The notes below the pieces were generated by a model. That model worked only from the letters and a program-made list of their open reading frames with translations. It was not told where the DNA came from and made no database searches. Of a DNA stretch of 35,478 bases, positions 16,871-24,374 are shown in pieces (within the stretch, counting starts at the first letter, position 1; the number at the start of each line of letters is the position of its first letter). Source of the DNA: CAYSDH01 sp964429805 (lineage in GTDB: Bacteria; Bacteroidota; Bacteroidia; Flavobacteriales_D; JABDKJ01); assembly GCA_964429805.1 (NCBI GenBank), contig CAYSDH010000032.1, positions 1 through 35,478 on the forward strand, written 5' to 3'. The translations under genes were made by a program, and so were the position numbers.

Positions 16871-17871
16871 TCCTTTTTCACGAATTTTCTGACTCCTACA
16901 CCAGACTCGGTTTGGACCTTAATGAGGTATACCCCATTATTAAGTGCAGACAGGTCTAGCTTGTATTGACCAGTCTCATCAATGCTGATGACATTGCCAA
17001 GCATGTCAATAACCTCTGTACGGTCTATCTGACCAGCTATCTCAATGCTGAGCAGATCTTCTGCCGGGTTAGGATACAGGGCAAAGTTGAGTTCTTGATC
17101 TTCCACGCCTGAGACAAAGTCCCACGCGATGCCTAACAGTTCGGGCATGGACACATAAGGGTTGTAGTTACCCTGTACTTCCTGTATCTCTTCGTTGCGC
17201 TCTATCTCCAAGTCATCTGGCGGATCCATGACGTGCCAGTCATAGAGCTGATTTAAGTTTCCGATTTCTGAAATGTCACCCGCCTGACTAGGGTACATGG
17301 TGTAGAAATAAAATATGGCCCGTGCCGTGTTGCCCTTGTGCTCTTCACGCGGTTCGAAATTGACGTTATACCTCACCTCACTGTACAGCTCGATATCAGC
17401 GCTTGGCGTGTTTGAACTAGTTGTCAATCCTGACCCACCGTTGCCCGTCATCCAGACATCAACAGTGTTGTCATTTACCTCGGCAAAAGGGAGACTGCCG
17501 CGTGCCGTGTTGGCATCCATGTGCGTAGGAAAAATATGATGGATGTCACTGCGCATAGGCAGTTGACTGTTAAACCACGACTGAGGCACAGTGTGTTCTG
17601 TATTAATCGGGTCAGGAAATGTCACTTGTCCAGCCGGCTGAAAAAAACCAGTGTAGATGCAGTATATATTACCGCCTTCATTGTCAATAGTGCCATACAT
17701 GGCCTCTCTTGCCTCATCATAACTCAACTCGTCATGCCATGGCAAGAACCAGTTACTGCGCAACCATGTTCGTAGATCCTGATCAGAAAGTCCAGAAGGT
17801 GGAGTTGGGTCCTGTGCTGTTAATGACGCTGAGCAGAATACGAAGAGTGCCAGTAGAAGTTTGTTTAACAT
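16867..17871 (-). CDS. Secreted endonuclease I (EndA/NucM family) with T9SS sorting domain
   Basis: Numbered from the ATG at 17871, the protein has 334 residues. Residues 1-19 are a signal peptide (MLNKLLLALFVFCSASLTA). The endonuclease I domain contains NTEHTVPQSWF with H93 and DIHHIFPTHMDANTARG (109-125), the beta-beta-alpha metal site; the family makes non-specific nicks and breaks in DNA or RNA. The last 75 residues (YPNPAEDLLSIEI ... GVYLIKV ... KFVKKD) are a T9SS sorting domain. It probably degrades extracellular DNA for nutrients. A longer start at 17889 (MVNFEA...) is rejected because those codons overlap the promoter box at 17877-17884. It is convergent with msrB, sharing 4 nt at the stops. 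Confidence 0.9.
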   Translation of the reverse strand: MLNKLLLALFVFCSASLTAQDPTPPSGLSDQDLRTWLRSNWFLPWHDELSYDEAREAMYGTIDNEGGNIYCIYTGFFQPAGQVTFPDPINTEHTVPQSWFNSQLPMRSDIHHIFPTHMDANTARGSLPFAEVNDNTVDVWMTGNGGSGLTTSSNTPSADIELYSEVRYNVNFEPREEHKGNTARAIFYFYTMYPSQAGDISEIGNLNQLYDWHVMDPPDDLEIERNEEIQEVQGNYNPYVSMPELLGIAWDFVSGVEDQELNFALYPNPAEDLLSIEIAGQIDRTEVIDMLGNVISIDETGQYKLDLSALNNGVYLIKVQTESGVGVRKFVKKD

Positions 17872-17876
17872 AGCCT

Positions 17877-17884
17877 CAAAATTA
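17877..17884 (-). promoter_or_regulatory. Putative -7 box TAATTTTG of the endonuclease I gene
   Basis: TAATTTTG on the minus strand matches TAnnTTTG exactly and ends 5 nt before the ATG at 17871, which decides between the two possible starts. It equals the octamer seen before the tRNA operon at 19657. Confidence 0.42.
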
Positions 17885-17993
17885 ACCATTCGTATGAGGG
17901 TGGCCTAGTGGCTTTGGCAATACAGGCTTCGTCACTTTTCATTTGATGACCTATTTAAGAAGCCAGTACATTCATTCCAAATTATCTACATCC

Positions 17994-19547
17994 ATGAAAC
18001 CCCTTTTTCTCCTTACCCTTTCTGTGCTATTCTCCATTTCTAGTATGGCAGATGCTGAACTGACTTCCAAGGCTTCAAAAGTGACTATCTATCACAACGG
18101 AGCCTTGGTGGAGAGGATGGCTGCCGTTGATTTGGTTGCTGGTACTCATGACTTAACTTTTCCTGGCGTTTCTTCAAAAATTGCGCTGAAGAGTCTCAAA
18201 CTGAAAAACAAGGAGTTAACCATTCTGCACACTGCACTGATACGAAAGTCTACCGCTGAGCAAAAGGAACAGCTGTCAGACAGAAAGGCCGCTCTGTCCT
18301 CTCAACTCACCTTGCTGGAAAGCAAATACAGTGAAACGGGCTTTATTAAAGAAGTGGACCATCTCGAAAAAATGATGCAGTTCTATGGCCTCAAAATTGT
18401 CGAGATAAAAAAAGAGATGCGCATGGTGACTAAAGAGATTGAGGCCGCCCATGCGCTTGATGACATCAAGATGGACAACGAAGATGCTGGGATTTTGAAG
18501 CTCACAATCTCTTCTCCATCGCCTATCAGTGGCAACATCATATTGAGTTATGTGGTGGGTGGAATCGGTTGGAGCCCGTCATACGAGATTCAAGTAGACA
18601 ACTCTTCAAAAAGCGAACTGAGCATGAAGTACATGGCCAAGATGATGAATCAGACTGGCGAAGACTGGACAGAAGTGGCGCTTCAGCTTTCATCTGCCTC
18701 ACCGATTGGCGAACCTATCGTGCTGCCCAGACCAAACAACCCATGGGTGCTTGACAATAAGCGAGCCGCCAAATCAGCCATGAATTATGAAAATGCCGGA
18801 GTGCAAGGAGTGTATCAAAGCTCTTGGGGTGTGGAAGACGATATTGAAAAACTAAAAGGCGTGAACTACGAGAACATCAGTGTGCCCTCGTTTCTGAAGG
18901 CAAGAGAACTGCAAGGGCGCTACTCTATACCTTCTAACGGAACCATATTTACGCTCCCCATACTGAGTCAGAATATTTCTGCCGACTTCTACTATTACGG
19001 CTACCCGAGTCTTGACCCTGAGGTGTTTTTGGTGGCTGAGTTGTCAGGCTGGAGTTCTTTGGGCCTTATTGACGGAGTTGCTGATATCAGCTATGGCGGA
19101 AACGAAATAGGCCGATCACTAATCCGCTGGAGTGAAGTTCAAGACACGCTGATGCTGCCAATAGGGCTAGATAACAGTGTGTTTATGGAACGGGCAGAGA
19201 TGGCTGACCAGAAGTATTTTAAAGAAACATGGAGCTCTCGAAAGAGAAAAAGCACACTGGCCTTTGAGTTTACAATCAAGAACAACAACCCCTTCCCTAT
19301 CGATTTTCAGCTGTATGACCAAATACCACTTTCACAGACCAGATCAGCCGATGTGGATATAGAAACTCTGAGCAAAGGAAAACTAGACGACAGCAGCGGA
19401 GAAGTGTTGTGGGAAATCAACTTGGCCCAGAATGAAAGTAGCGTCAAGCAGCTGATTTACACTATTGACATGGATGCTGGCTACAGCTACTCTAGAAGTG
19501 GATATGGGTCAAAAGCGTTTAGAACTATCTCTTGTCCAAGTTTCTAA
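17994..19547 (+). CDS. DUF4139 (MuiA-type) domain protein, exported
   Basis: From the ATG at 17994 the protein has 517 residues and a signal peptide (MKPLFLLTLSVLFSISSMADA). The N-terminal domain (about 22-85) matches the DUF4140 start of MuiA-like proteins: SKASKVTIYHNGALVERMA. A coiled coil follows (about 90-165, including KEQLSDRKAALSSQLTLLES). The DUF4139 body begins with SYVVGGIGWSPSYEIQVD near residue 195 and MMNQTGEDWTEVALQLSSA near 220. The last residues (SGYGSKAFRTISCPSF) look like the usual end. MuiA was named for inhibition of mucoidy, but the molecular role is unknown. The upstream start at 17943 adds 17 polar residues before the signal peptide and is less likely. Confidence 0.85.
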   Translation: MKPLFLLTLSVLFSISSMADAELTSKASKVTIYHNGALVERMAAVDLVAGTHDLTFPGVSSKIALKSLKLKNKELTILHTALIRKSTAEQKEQLSDRKAALSSQLTLLESKYSETGFIKEVDHLEKMMQFYGLKIVEIKKEMRMVTKEIEAAHALDDIKMDNEDAGILKLTISSPSPISGNIILSYVVGGIGWSPSYEIQVDNSSKSELSMKYMAKMMNQTGEDWTEVALQLSSASPIGEPIVLPRPNNPWVLDNKRAAKSAMNYENAGVQGVYQSSWGVEDDIEKLKGVNYENISVPSFLKARELQGRYSIPSNGTIFTLPILSQNISADFYYYGYPSLDPEVFLVAELSGWSSLGLIDGVADISYGGNEIGRSLIRWSEVQDTLMLPIGLDNSVFMERAEMADQKYFKETWSSRKRKSTLAFEFTIKNNNPFPIDFQLYDQIPLSQTRSADVDIETLSKGKLDDSSGEVLWEINLAQNESSVKQLIYTIDMDAGYSYSRSGYGSKAFRTISCPSF

Positions 19548-19630
19548 GTGTAACATCAGTTGATTCTTTGGACCCAAATTGCCGGGCAAAAAGGCTTGAG
19601 AATGAGGCAGAATAACATAATCACCTCTGA

Positions 19631-19664
19631 TTGACACATTTGATATTAAAAAGTCCTAATTTTG
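19631..19664 (+). promoter_or_regulatory. Promoter of the tRNA-Pro/tRNA-Arg/repeat transcription unit
   Basis: TTGACA at 19631-19636 and TAATTTTG at 19657-19664 are separated by 20 nt and lie 29 nt before tRNA-Pro. This matches the Bacteroidota -33/-7 layout exactly and is the clearest promoter in the window. Confidence 0.65.
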
Positions 19665-19693
19665 CGCTCCTTTTCTAAACGAAGAAAGGTTAA

Positions 19694-19768
19694 CGGGGTG
19701 TAGCTTAGTCCGGTTAAAGTGCACGTCTGGGGGGCGTGAGATCGGAGGTTCGAATCCTCTCACCCCGA
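19694..19768 (+). tRNA. tRNA-Pro (anticodon GGG)
   Basis: The 75-nt cloverleaf has acceptor arms CGGGGTG (19694-19700) and CACCCCG (19761-19767), discriminator A, an anticodon stem CACGT/GCGTG enclosing the loop CTGGGGG (anticodon GGG), and a T-arm with GGTTCGAATCC. No CCA is encoded. It is first in a unit with tRNA-Arg 15 nt downstream. Confidence 0.95.
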
Positions 19769-19783
19769 CAAACGTATTTTTTT

Positions 19784-19857
19784 GGTCGCGTAGCTCAGCT
19801 GGATAGAGCATCTGCCTTCTAAGCAGACGGTCCCAGGTTCGAATCCTGGCGCGATCA
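19784..19857 (+). tRNA. tRNA-Arg (anticodon TCT)
   Basis: The 74-nt cloverleaf has acceptor arms GGTCGCG and CGCGATC with one G-T pair, discriminator A, anticodon stem TCTGC/GCAGA enclosing CTTCTAA (anticodon TCT), and T-arm CCAGGTTCGAATCCTGG. No CCA is encoded. The last 16 nt (19842-19857) are the first copy of the tRNA 3'-end motif that recurs in the array downstream. Confidence 0.95.
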
Positions 19858-19898
19858 CTTGATGATCGAAAGATCCAAAGAAGTAAGAACGAAGAAAT

Positions 19899-19922
19899 GA
19901 GCCAAGTCCCAGAGGGCTTGAG
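19899..19922 (+). repeat. Hairpin core shared by both tRNA-linked arrays (locus A copy 1; copy 2 at 20048-20071)
   Basis: The 24-nt element starts GAGCCAAG and ends GGCTTGAG; AAGTCC pairs with GGGCTT around CAGA. The same frame with a shorter loop occurs in the tRNA-Pro(TGG) array at 30387-30407 and 30654-30674. Confidence 0.7.
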
Positions 19923-20072
19923 CTGATTTCGCAGAGATTGCTTCGATCTTTTCGATCCATTGCACGGATTAGCCTGGAACACCGGAGGTAATCCTGGCGC
20001 GATCACTTGATGATCGTAAAGATCCAAAGAAGTAAGAACGAAGAAATGAGCCAAGTCCCAGAGGGCTTGAGC

Positions 20073-20172
20073 NNNNNNNNNNNNNNNNNNNNNNNNNNNN
20101 NNNNNNNNNNNNNNNNNNNNNNNNNNNNNNNNNNNNNNNNNNNNNNNNNNNNNNNNNNNNNNNNNNNNNNNN
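20073..20172. other. Assembly gap (100 N) inside the tRNA-Arg repeat array
   Basis: Exactly 100 N, a usual placeholder for unknown length. It falls within repeat unit 2, consistent with repeat collapse. Confidence 0.99.
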
Positions 20173-20237
20173 TTTTCGATCCATTGCACGGATTAGCCTG
20201 GAACACCGGAGGTAATCCTGGCGCGATTACAACTTAT

Positions 20238-20274
20238 AAAAGAGCCCTGAGCGCTTTGCGCTCAGGGCTCTTTT
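20238..20274 (+). terminator. Intrinsic terminator of the tRNA/repeat unit
   Basis: A perfect 17-bp stem (20238-20254 with 20258-20274) with a TTT loop ends in TTTTGTTTT. It lies 8 nt after the last tRNA 3'-end copy, so the array is inside the transcription unit. Confidence 0.93.
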
Positions 20275-20432
20275 GTTTTCAGAACTCTTTCGTCAGATGG
20301 CTTATCATGTGCTTATTCGATATCCTCAGCATGGCATTTGAAACTCCGTGTTAAAGGTTTAAGTGAAGCAGCTGATGCCGATACTCAAACATCATGTGTG
20401 CTTCGAATCGAAAACTGAAAAGAAGGACACCT

Positions 20433-20756
20433 ATGAAATAACACCTCATTCCCGCCTTTATCATACTTTTGTAATCAGTGGCATTTGCTAATCATGGAGG
20501 GGAAATAGATAGAATAAATAAAAAGACCGTTAAGGCCATGACTGAAGAGTTGATGCACGTACGAGCACTTGAGCTCAAAGAGAGTCAGTAAGAATTTAAA
20601 ACAATCCATTTAGAAGACTTAGTGAAAGCGGAGAAAAAAACGCTAAAAAACGAAATCAGATATATACAAAAAGAAGCGCAAGCCATTAGAGCTGGAGGAA
20701 TATACATTACGTTTGGCGCCTTGTTGCTCATTGTCATCATCATATTACTCGTCTAA
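20433..20756 (+). pseudogene. Broken gene for a small exported membrane protein with coiled coil (three in-frame stops)
   Basis: One frame of 108 codons reads as a coherent protein: a hydrophobic N-terminus, the segment ANHGGEIDRINKKTVKAMTE, a helical charged middle (about codons 30-85) and a C-terminal membrane helix (ITFGALLLIVIIILLV). It is interrupted by three TAA codons at 20439, 20472 and 20589, with no frameshift. The final TAA overlaps the ATG of the DUF3124 gene (TAATG), so the two were a coupled pair. The family is not one I can name. Likely a decayed gene; sequence error at three sites is less likely. Confidence 0.6.
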
Positions 20757-21292
20757 TGAAATTGAAAAATATTTTTACGCCCCTCACTCTAACTGCCATG
20801 TTTTTGATGCAAAGCTGCTCGTCACCAGACCCAAATTTGGACCGTCAAGGAGAAGACAAGTTGAGTGCTCGCCAGACACCAGTTCAAATCGAAGAAATCA
20901 ATCTCGACATTCGAGACACCCTTTATGTACCGCTCTATTCAGACATCTATTTGAATAAAGTCGAACAGGAAATGCTTCTTGCAGCTACTCTGAGTCTCCG
21001 TAACACTAGTCTCACAGACAGTCTATTCATTGAAGTGATAGACTACTATGACACCAGTGGAGAACTTGTTAGAGAATACATAGAGAGTCCCATTGCGCTG
21101 CGCCCCATGGAGTCCATAGACTATGTGATTGAGAAAGAAGATAAGGTTGGTGGTTCAGGTGCAAACTTCATCGTCATCATTGGAGCAGAACGAAAAATAT
21201 CACCACCAATCATTCAAGCCATAATGCTGGGAAGTCAAGGAAACCATGGCTACGCATTTACCTCAGATGCACGTTCCATTGCCAAAAGGTGA
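20756..21292 (+). CDS. DUF3124 lipoprotein
   Basis: A 178-residue protein with a lipoprotein signal: hydrophobic segment then MQSCSS (C21). The mature part matches DUF3124: LYVPLYSDIYLN (about 57-68), LSLRNTSLTDSLFIEVIDYYDTSGELV, a proline-containing PIALRPMES, and the family hallmark GGSGANFIV near residue 132. The fold is predicted beta-sandwich and the role is unknown; it would be anchored in the envelope. The start overlaps the stop of the broken upstream gene, so its translation may have depended on that gene. It is the only intact gene between the tRNA-Arg array and the MscS genes. Confidence 0.85.
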   Translation: MKLKNIFTPLTLTAMFLMQSCSSPDPNLDRQGEDKLSARQTPVQIEEINLDIRDTLYVPLYSDIYLNKVEQEMLLAATLSLRNTSLTDSLFIEVIDYYDTSGELVREYIESPIALRPMESIDYVIEKEDKVGGSGANFIVIIGAERKISPPIIQAIMLGSQGNHGYAFTSDARSIAKR

Positions 21293-21323
21293 TTCGATAA
21301 AAGAGTAGTCCTAACGGATTTTT

Positions 21324-21343
21324 TGGTTGATACAACCATTTTT
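21324..21343 (+). terminator. Possible terminator after the DUF3124 gene
   Basis: TGGTTG pairs with CAACCA around an ATA loop, followed by five T. The stem is only 6 bp, so the call is tentative. Confidence 0.4.
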
Positions 21344-21529
21344 ATCGGAGTAAAGAGCATTGTCCGTGCGCTTTATCTTTTAATAGATGGCTGTTTTTCG
21401 CGTTCATTACATCGACTTCTATAAAACGAATTCATACATAATCATCCATACTAGCAGGACGCTATGGCGAGAATAAAATTCGCGCAAGAGAGAATCGCCT
21501 AAATCCTATTTCAAGTATTAAATTGCTTT

Positions 21530-22040
21530 ATGATTATCGTAGTGGATGTTTACTATTCTGAGCATGGGGCAAATGCCGCTGCAGTATGTTTTAAAGATTG
21601 GGAATCGGAAGAGGTCTTAGATGTCAAATCCACAGTATTGCAATCTACCCCACCTTATGTTCCTGGTGAGTTTTACAAACGAGAATTACCGTGTATAGCC
21701 GCAGTACTAAAAGACTATGACCTCCTGAAAACACAGGCCATTATCATTGATGGATATGTCACTTTAAATGCGAATGGAAAACTAGGTCTTGGAGGATATC
21801 TATGAGCAACTAAAAGAGAGAATACCAATAATTGGGGTCGCTAAGAAGAGGTTTCATGAGGCAACAAGCAATCAAATAGAAATTACCCGCGGCAAAAGCG
21901 CCTCTCCTCTTTTTATTACCTCAAAAGGCATCGATTTAAACGAGGCTGCTTTATTAATTCAGCGCATGCAAGGAGAATTTCGAATTCCAACTCTACTGAA
22001 AATGGTCGACCAAAAAAGCAAAGAAAACTTCCTGTCATGA
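21530..22040 (+). pseudogene. Endonuclease V-like gene disrupted by a frameshift
   Basis: Two overlapping frames give one protein of the endonuclease V (deoxyinosine 3'-endonuclease) type: MIIVVDVYY, GEFYKRELPCI and IIIDGYVTLN ... GLGGYL in the first frame, then YEQLKERIPIIGVAKKRF, SPLFITSKGIDLNEAA and MQGEFRIPTLLK in the second. The acidic residues expected at the metal site (Asp in VVDVYY, Glu in KREL, Asp in IIDGY) are all in the first half. The join lies at about 21797-21803, where the expected CTATATGAG reads CTATGAG, a 2-nt loss. Endonuclease V repairs deaminated adenine; this copy would end after 91 residues. The second frame has only a TTG start and is not a separate gene. Confidence 0.72.
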
Positions 22041-22199
22041 TTGAGAGTCTGTTGATAATCTTGGCTCGAATAAGGTTGTCTGGTATTTTGAGTTTGAAGT
22101 CGACACAGCGGTAATTTTTCGAGGCGCAGACAATTGTACCTAATTAAGGTTAACTCTTTCATACCATTAACTGGTAGTGATTATAATGAAGGCTTTTCG

Positions 22200-22517
22200 A
22201 TGAGCCAATCACACTTCGTGAAAAAGCCGACTCCCCTTCGAGGAGCCGAGCGCATCAGGGTGTTTGGGCATCATCCATTGAGCACATTAAAAGATTACAT
22301 CGAAACGAGTGAGATTAAAGAAGTAGACCATACTTTCGACAGCTCAAAAATGGTCACGGAGATTCTTCATGACTTTGAGATTATTTTAACTCACTTGGCA
22401 GAGGTCCATGACACAGCCGCTAATCTGGAAGATGTTGGTACATTGACCATTATTCAAAATCTGATGGAAGAACTCGAAAAGACATTCTGGATGTACTCAG
22501 CCTTCAACGAAAAGTAA
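22200..22517 (+). pseudogene. Dps-like ferritin lacking its N-terminal ferroxidase half
   Basis: From AERIRVFGHHPLSTLKDYIE (about residue 18 from the ATG at 22200) onward the sequence matches the C-terminal 90 residues of Dps (DNA-binding protein from starved cells): SEIKEVDHTFDSSKMV, and the closing LMEELEKTFWMYSAF. The first 60 or so residues of a normal Dps (about 155 residues), which hold the helix A/B ferroxidase ligands such as the HWN motif, are not found upstream in any frame. The remaining N-terminus (MSQSHFVKKPTPLRG) is unrelated. It is most likely a 5'-truncated relic; a longer TTG start at 22134 does not restore it. Confidence 0.66.
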
Positions 22518-22562
22518 AAGCCAGTCGCAATCAATTAAATCAGAAACAGAATAAACAAACGC

Positions 22563-23441
22563 ATGGACAACTTTGCAGAAATAACTAAACAACTCACAGA
22601 AAAACTTACCGGATGGTGGGAGACCTTGATTCTAATGCTACCCAATTTTGTCATTGCTGTGGTGGTTGTCCTCGCTTTTGCATTTATGGCCAGGATGGTG
22701 AGAAAGGGCATCAGAAAACTGATGGACAGAACCTCTCAAAACAAGGCGATAAATAATCTGCTGAGCACCATCGTTTATGTGGTCATCATTTTGGCGGGTA
22801 GCTTTGTAGCCCTTGGTGTGCTGGACTTGCAGAAAACTGTGACTTCGCTCCTGGCCGGTGTAGGTGTGATTGGTTTGGCACTGGGTTTTGCTTTTCAAAA
22901 CACGGCAACCAACTTTATTTCTGGAATGCTCATGGCCGCTAAATTCCCCATGCGAGTGGGCGATCAAGTTGAGACTAATGGTCACTTTGGTACAGTCCAA
23001 GAAATAGGATTGCGCTACACCTCACTTAGATCTTTTCAAGGGCAACACATTGTGATACCTAACAAGCAACTGCTCGAAGACTCACTGGTCAACTACACCA
23101 TTACTGAGGCACGTAGAGTAGACATGGAGATTGGCGTGGGCTATGAGACAGACCTCGAACTAGCGAGTAAGACGACAATAGAAGCTATCGAGTCGCTCGA
23201 TGTGACAAATGATGCTATAGAAGTTATCTACCACACATTTGGCGACAGCTCTATCAACTTTACGCTACGCTTTTGGCTCAAAGGTGCCAAGCATGCCGAG
23301 TTTTTAACTGCTCGAAGCAAGGCAGTGATTGCCATCAAAAAAGCCTTTGACAAAGAGGAAATCAACATACCTTTCCCCATACGTACTTTGCAATTTGGAA
23401 AAGGACAATTAGAAAAGTTGACCAGCTCACAAGAGGATTAA
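22563..23441 (+). CDS. MscS-family mechanosensitive channel 1
   Basis: A 292-residue small-conductance mechanosensitive channel. TM1 is about 25-45, TM2 about 68-88, and the pore helix TM3 about 92-125 (LLAGVGVIGLALGFAFQNTATNFISGM). The MscS beta domain follows (FPMRVGDQVETNGHFGTVQEIGLRYT, IVIPNKQLLEDSLVNYT), then the alpha/beta C-terminal domain. It opens under membrane tension and releases solutes on hypo-osmotic shock. Length equals E. coli MscS (286). It is 33 nt upstream of a second, divergent MscS gene, so the pair is an operon. The Dps relic precedes it by 45 nt. Confidence 0.93.
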   Translation: MDNFAEITKQLTEKLTGWWETLILMLPNFVIAVVVVLAFAFMARMVRKGIRKLMDRTSQNKAINNLLSTIVYVVIILAGSFVALGVLDLQKTVTSLLAGVGVIGLALGFAFQNTATNFISGMLMAAKFPMRVGDQVETNGHFGTVQEIGLRYTSLRSFQGQHIVIPNKQLLEDSLVNYTITEARRVDMEIGVGYETDLELASKTTIEAIESLDVTNDAIEVIYHTFGDSSINFTLRFWLKGAKHAEFLTARSKAVIAIKKAFDKEEINIPFPIRTLQFGKGQLEKLTSSQED

Positions 23442-23474
23442 CATCTCAACACAAACACCTAACAAGCATAAGCC

Positions 23475-24338
23475 ATGACAACAACGGAGAAACTGCAAGC
23501 GTCATTTAGTGAGTATTACGAGAGTCTCATTGCCAAAGTGCCAGAACTTGTAGAAGGAGCCCTCGTACTGATACTCTTTATGCTCCTAGCCGCGGTGGTG
23601 AGGCGCATCACAAGTAAGCGACTTGAGTCGCGCACAGAGGATGTGCTCAGAGCACGGTTCATAGCACGTGTTGTCCGCACGGCCATTATTCTGCTCGGAC
23701 TTACCCTAGCCATGAAAGCAGCTGGCTACGGTGAGATAGCCGCAGGCCTGATGGCTGGTGCAGGAGTATCGGCCTTCGTTATCGGTTTTGCGTTAAAAGA
23801 CATAGGGGAGAATTTCTTGGCTGGTTTCTTACTTTCTTTTTCCAGACCATTTCGTGTCAATGACATCATAGAGGTCGATGGATTCAAAGGCAAGGTTAAA
23901 GCACTCAATTTGCGGAATACTCACATCAAAACCTTTGATGGAAAAGACATTTTCATGCCCAATGCAACCCTCATTAAAAACCCCTTGCAGAACTATACTT
24001 TAGACGGCTATTTGAGACAGGAATTCACTATAGGAGTGGATTACAGCACCGACTTTGCCAAGGCAAGAGAAGTGCTGCAAGAAGTGATAGATCAGAATCA
24101 TGCCATTGCGAAAAATCATGCCGCTAGCTCGATTAGCTATGCTTCACTTGGGGCAAGCTCTTATAACATCAAAATACAATACTGGCAAGACATGTTTGAC
24201 TCTCCAGTGGCCGGCTCTGTACTAAAGACTAGTCTGGTAGAGGAATGCCTTGCCGCCCTGGCCGACAATGATATAGGCACACCTGGCGATATTATAGAAC
24301 TGCGTCCATTACCAAAAATCGTGACGTCTGACGCATAA
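23475..24338 (+). CDS. MscS-family mechanosensitive channel 2
   Basis: A 287-residue MscS-type channel: TM1 about 25-45 (LVEGALVLILFMLLAAVV), TM2 about 63-80, pore helix about 84-118 (IAAGLMAGAGVSAFVIGFALKDIGENFLAGFLL). The beta domain has FRVNDIIEVDGFKGKVKALNLRNT and DIFMPNATLIKNPLQNYT. It differs enough from the 22563 gene to be an old paralogue rather than a recent duplicate. In the same operon; the two probably give channels with different gating thresholds (inference). Confidence 0.93.
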   Translation: MTTTEKLQASFSEYYESLIAKVPELVEGALVLILFMLLAAVVRRITSKRLESRTEDVLRARFIARVVRTAIILLGLTLAMKAAGYGEIAAGLMAGAGVSAFVIGFALKDIGENFLAGFLLSFSRPFRVNDIIEVDGFKGKVKALNLRNTHIKTFDGKDIFMPNATLIKNPLQNYTLDGYLRQEFTIGVDYSTDFAKAREVLQEVIDQNHAIAKNHAASSISYASLGASSYNIKIQYWQDMFDSPVAGSVLKTSLVEECLAALADNDIGTPGDIIELRPLPKIVTSDA

Positions 24339-24349
24339 GTGAGGCGGTG

Positions 24350-24368
24350 GCTCGTGAAAATCACGAGC
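24350..24368. terminator. Weak hairpin between convergent genes
   Basis: GCTCGTG pairs with CACGAGC around AAAAT. There is no T-run directly after either strand, so termination is uncertain. Confidence 0.35.
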
Positions 24369-24374
24369 TGTAGA

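Larger units (their letters stand above)
19842..20229 (+). repeat. tRNA-Arg-linked tandem repeat array (148-bp unit)
   Basis: The 16-nt tRNA 3' end AATCCTGGCGCGATCA occurs at 19842, again at 19990, and a variant ending GATTA at 20214-20229. The DNA between copies is also repeated: unit 1 is 19842-19989, and unit 2 begins at 19990, is nearly identical (one inserted T at 20017) and is interrupted by the 100-N gap. Sequence after the gap (from 20173) matches unit 1 from 19949 on. At least two units exist; the missing part of unit 2 is at least 25 nt and may hide more copies. Each copy lacks the 5' half of the tRNA, so it is not a tRNA gene. A strong terminator follows, so the array is probably transcribed with the tRNAs. 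Confidence 0.92.

Noticed and set aside
19842..20229. CRISPR array
   Set aside because: The repeated unit is 148 bp with no short repeat/spacer alternation and begins inside a tRNA gene.
19656..20354. Several open frames running through the N gap on both strands
   Set aside because: They cross tRNA genes and the repeat array and are kept open only by unknown bases.
20466..20473. TACTTTTG as a promoter
   Set aside because: It matches the -7 consensus but lies within the reading frame of the broken gene, with no -33 element noted.
22134..22199. TTG-started extension of the Dps relic
   Set aside because: It adds 22 residues unrelated to Dps and begins at a weak start codon.
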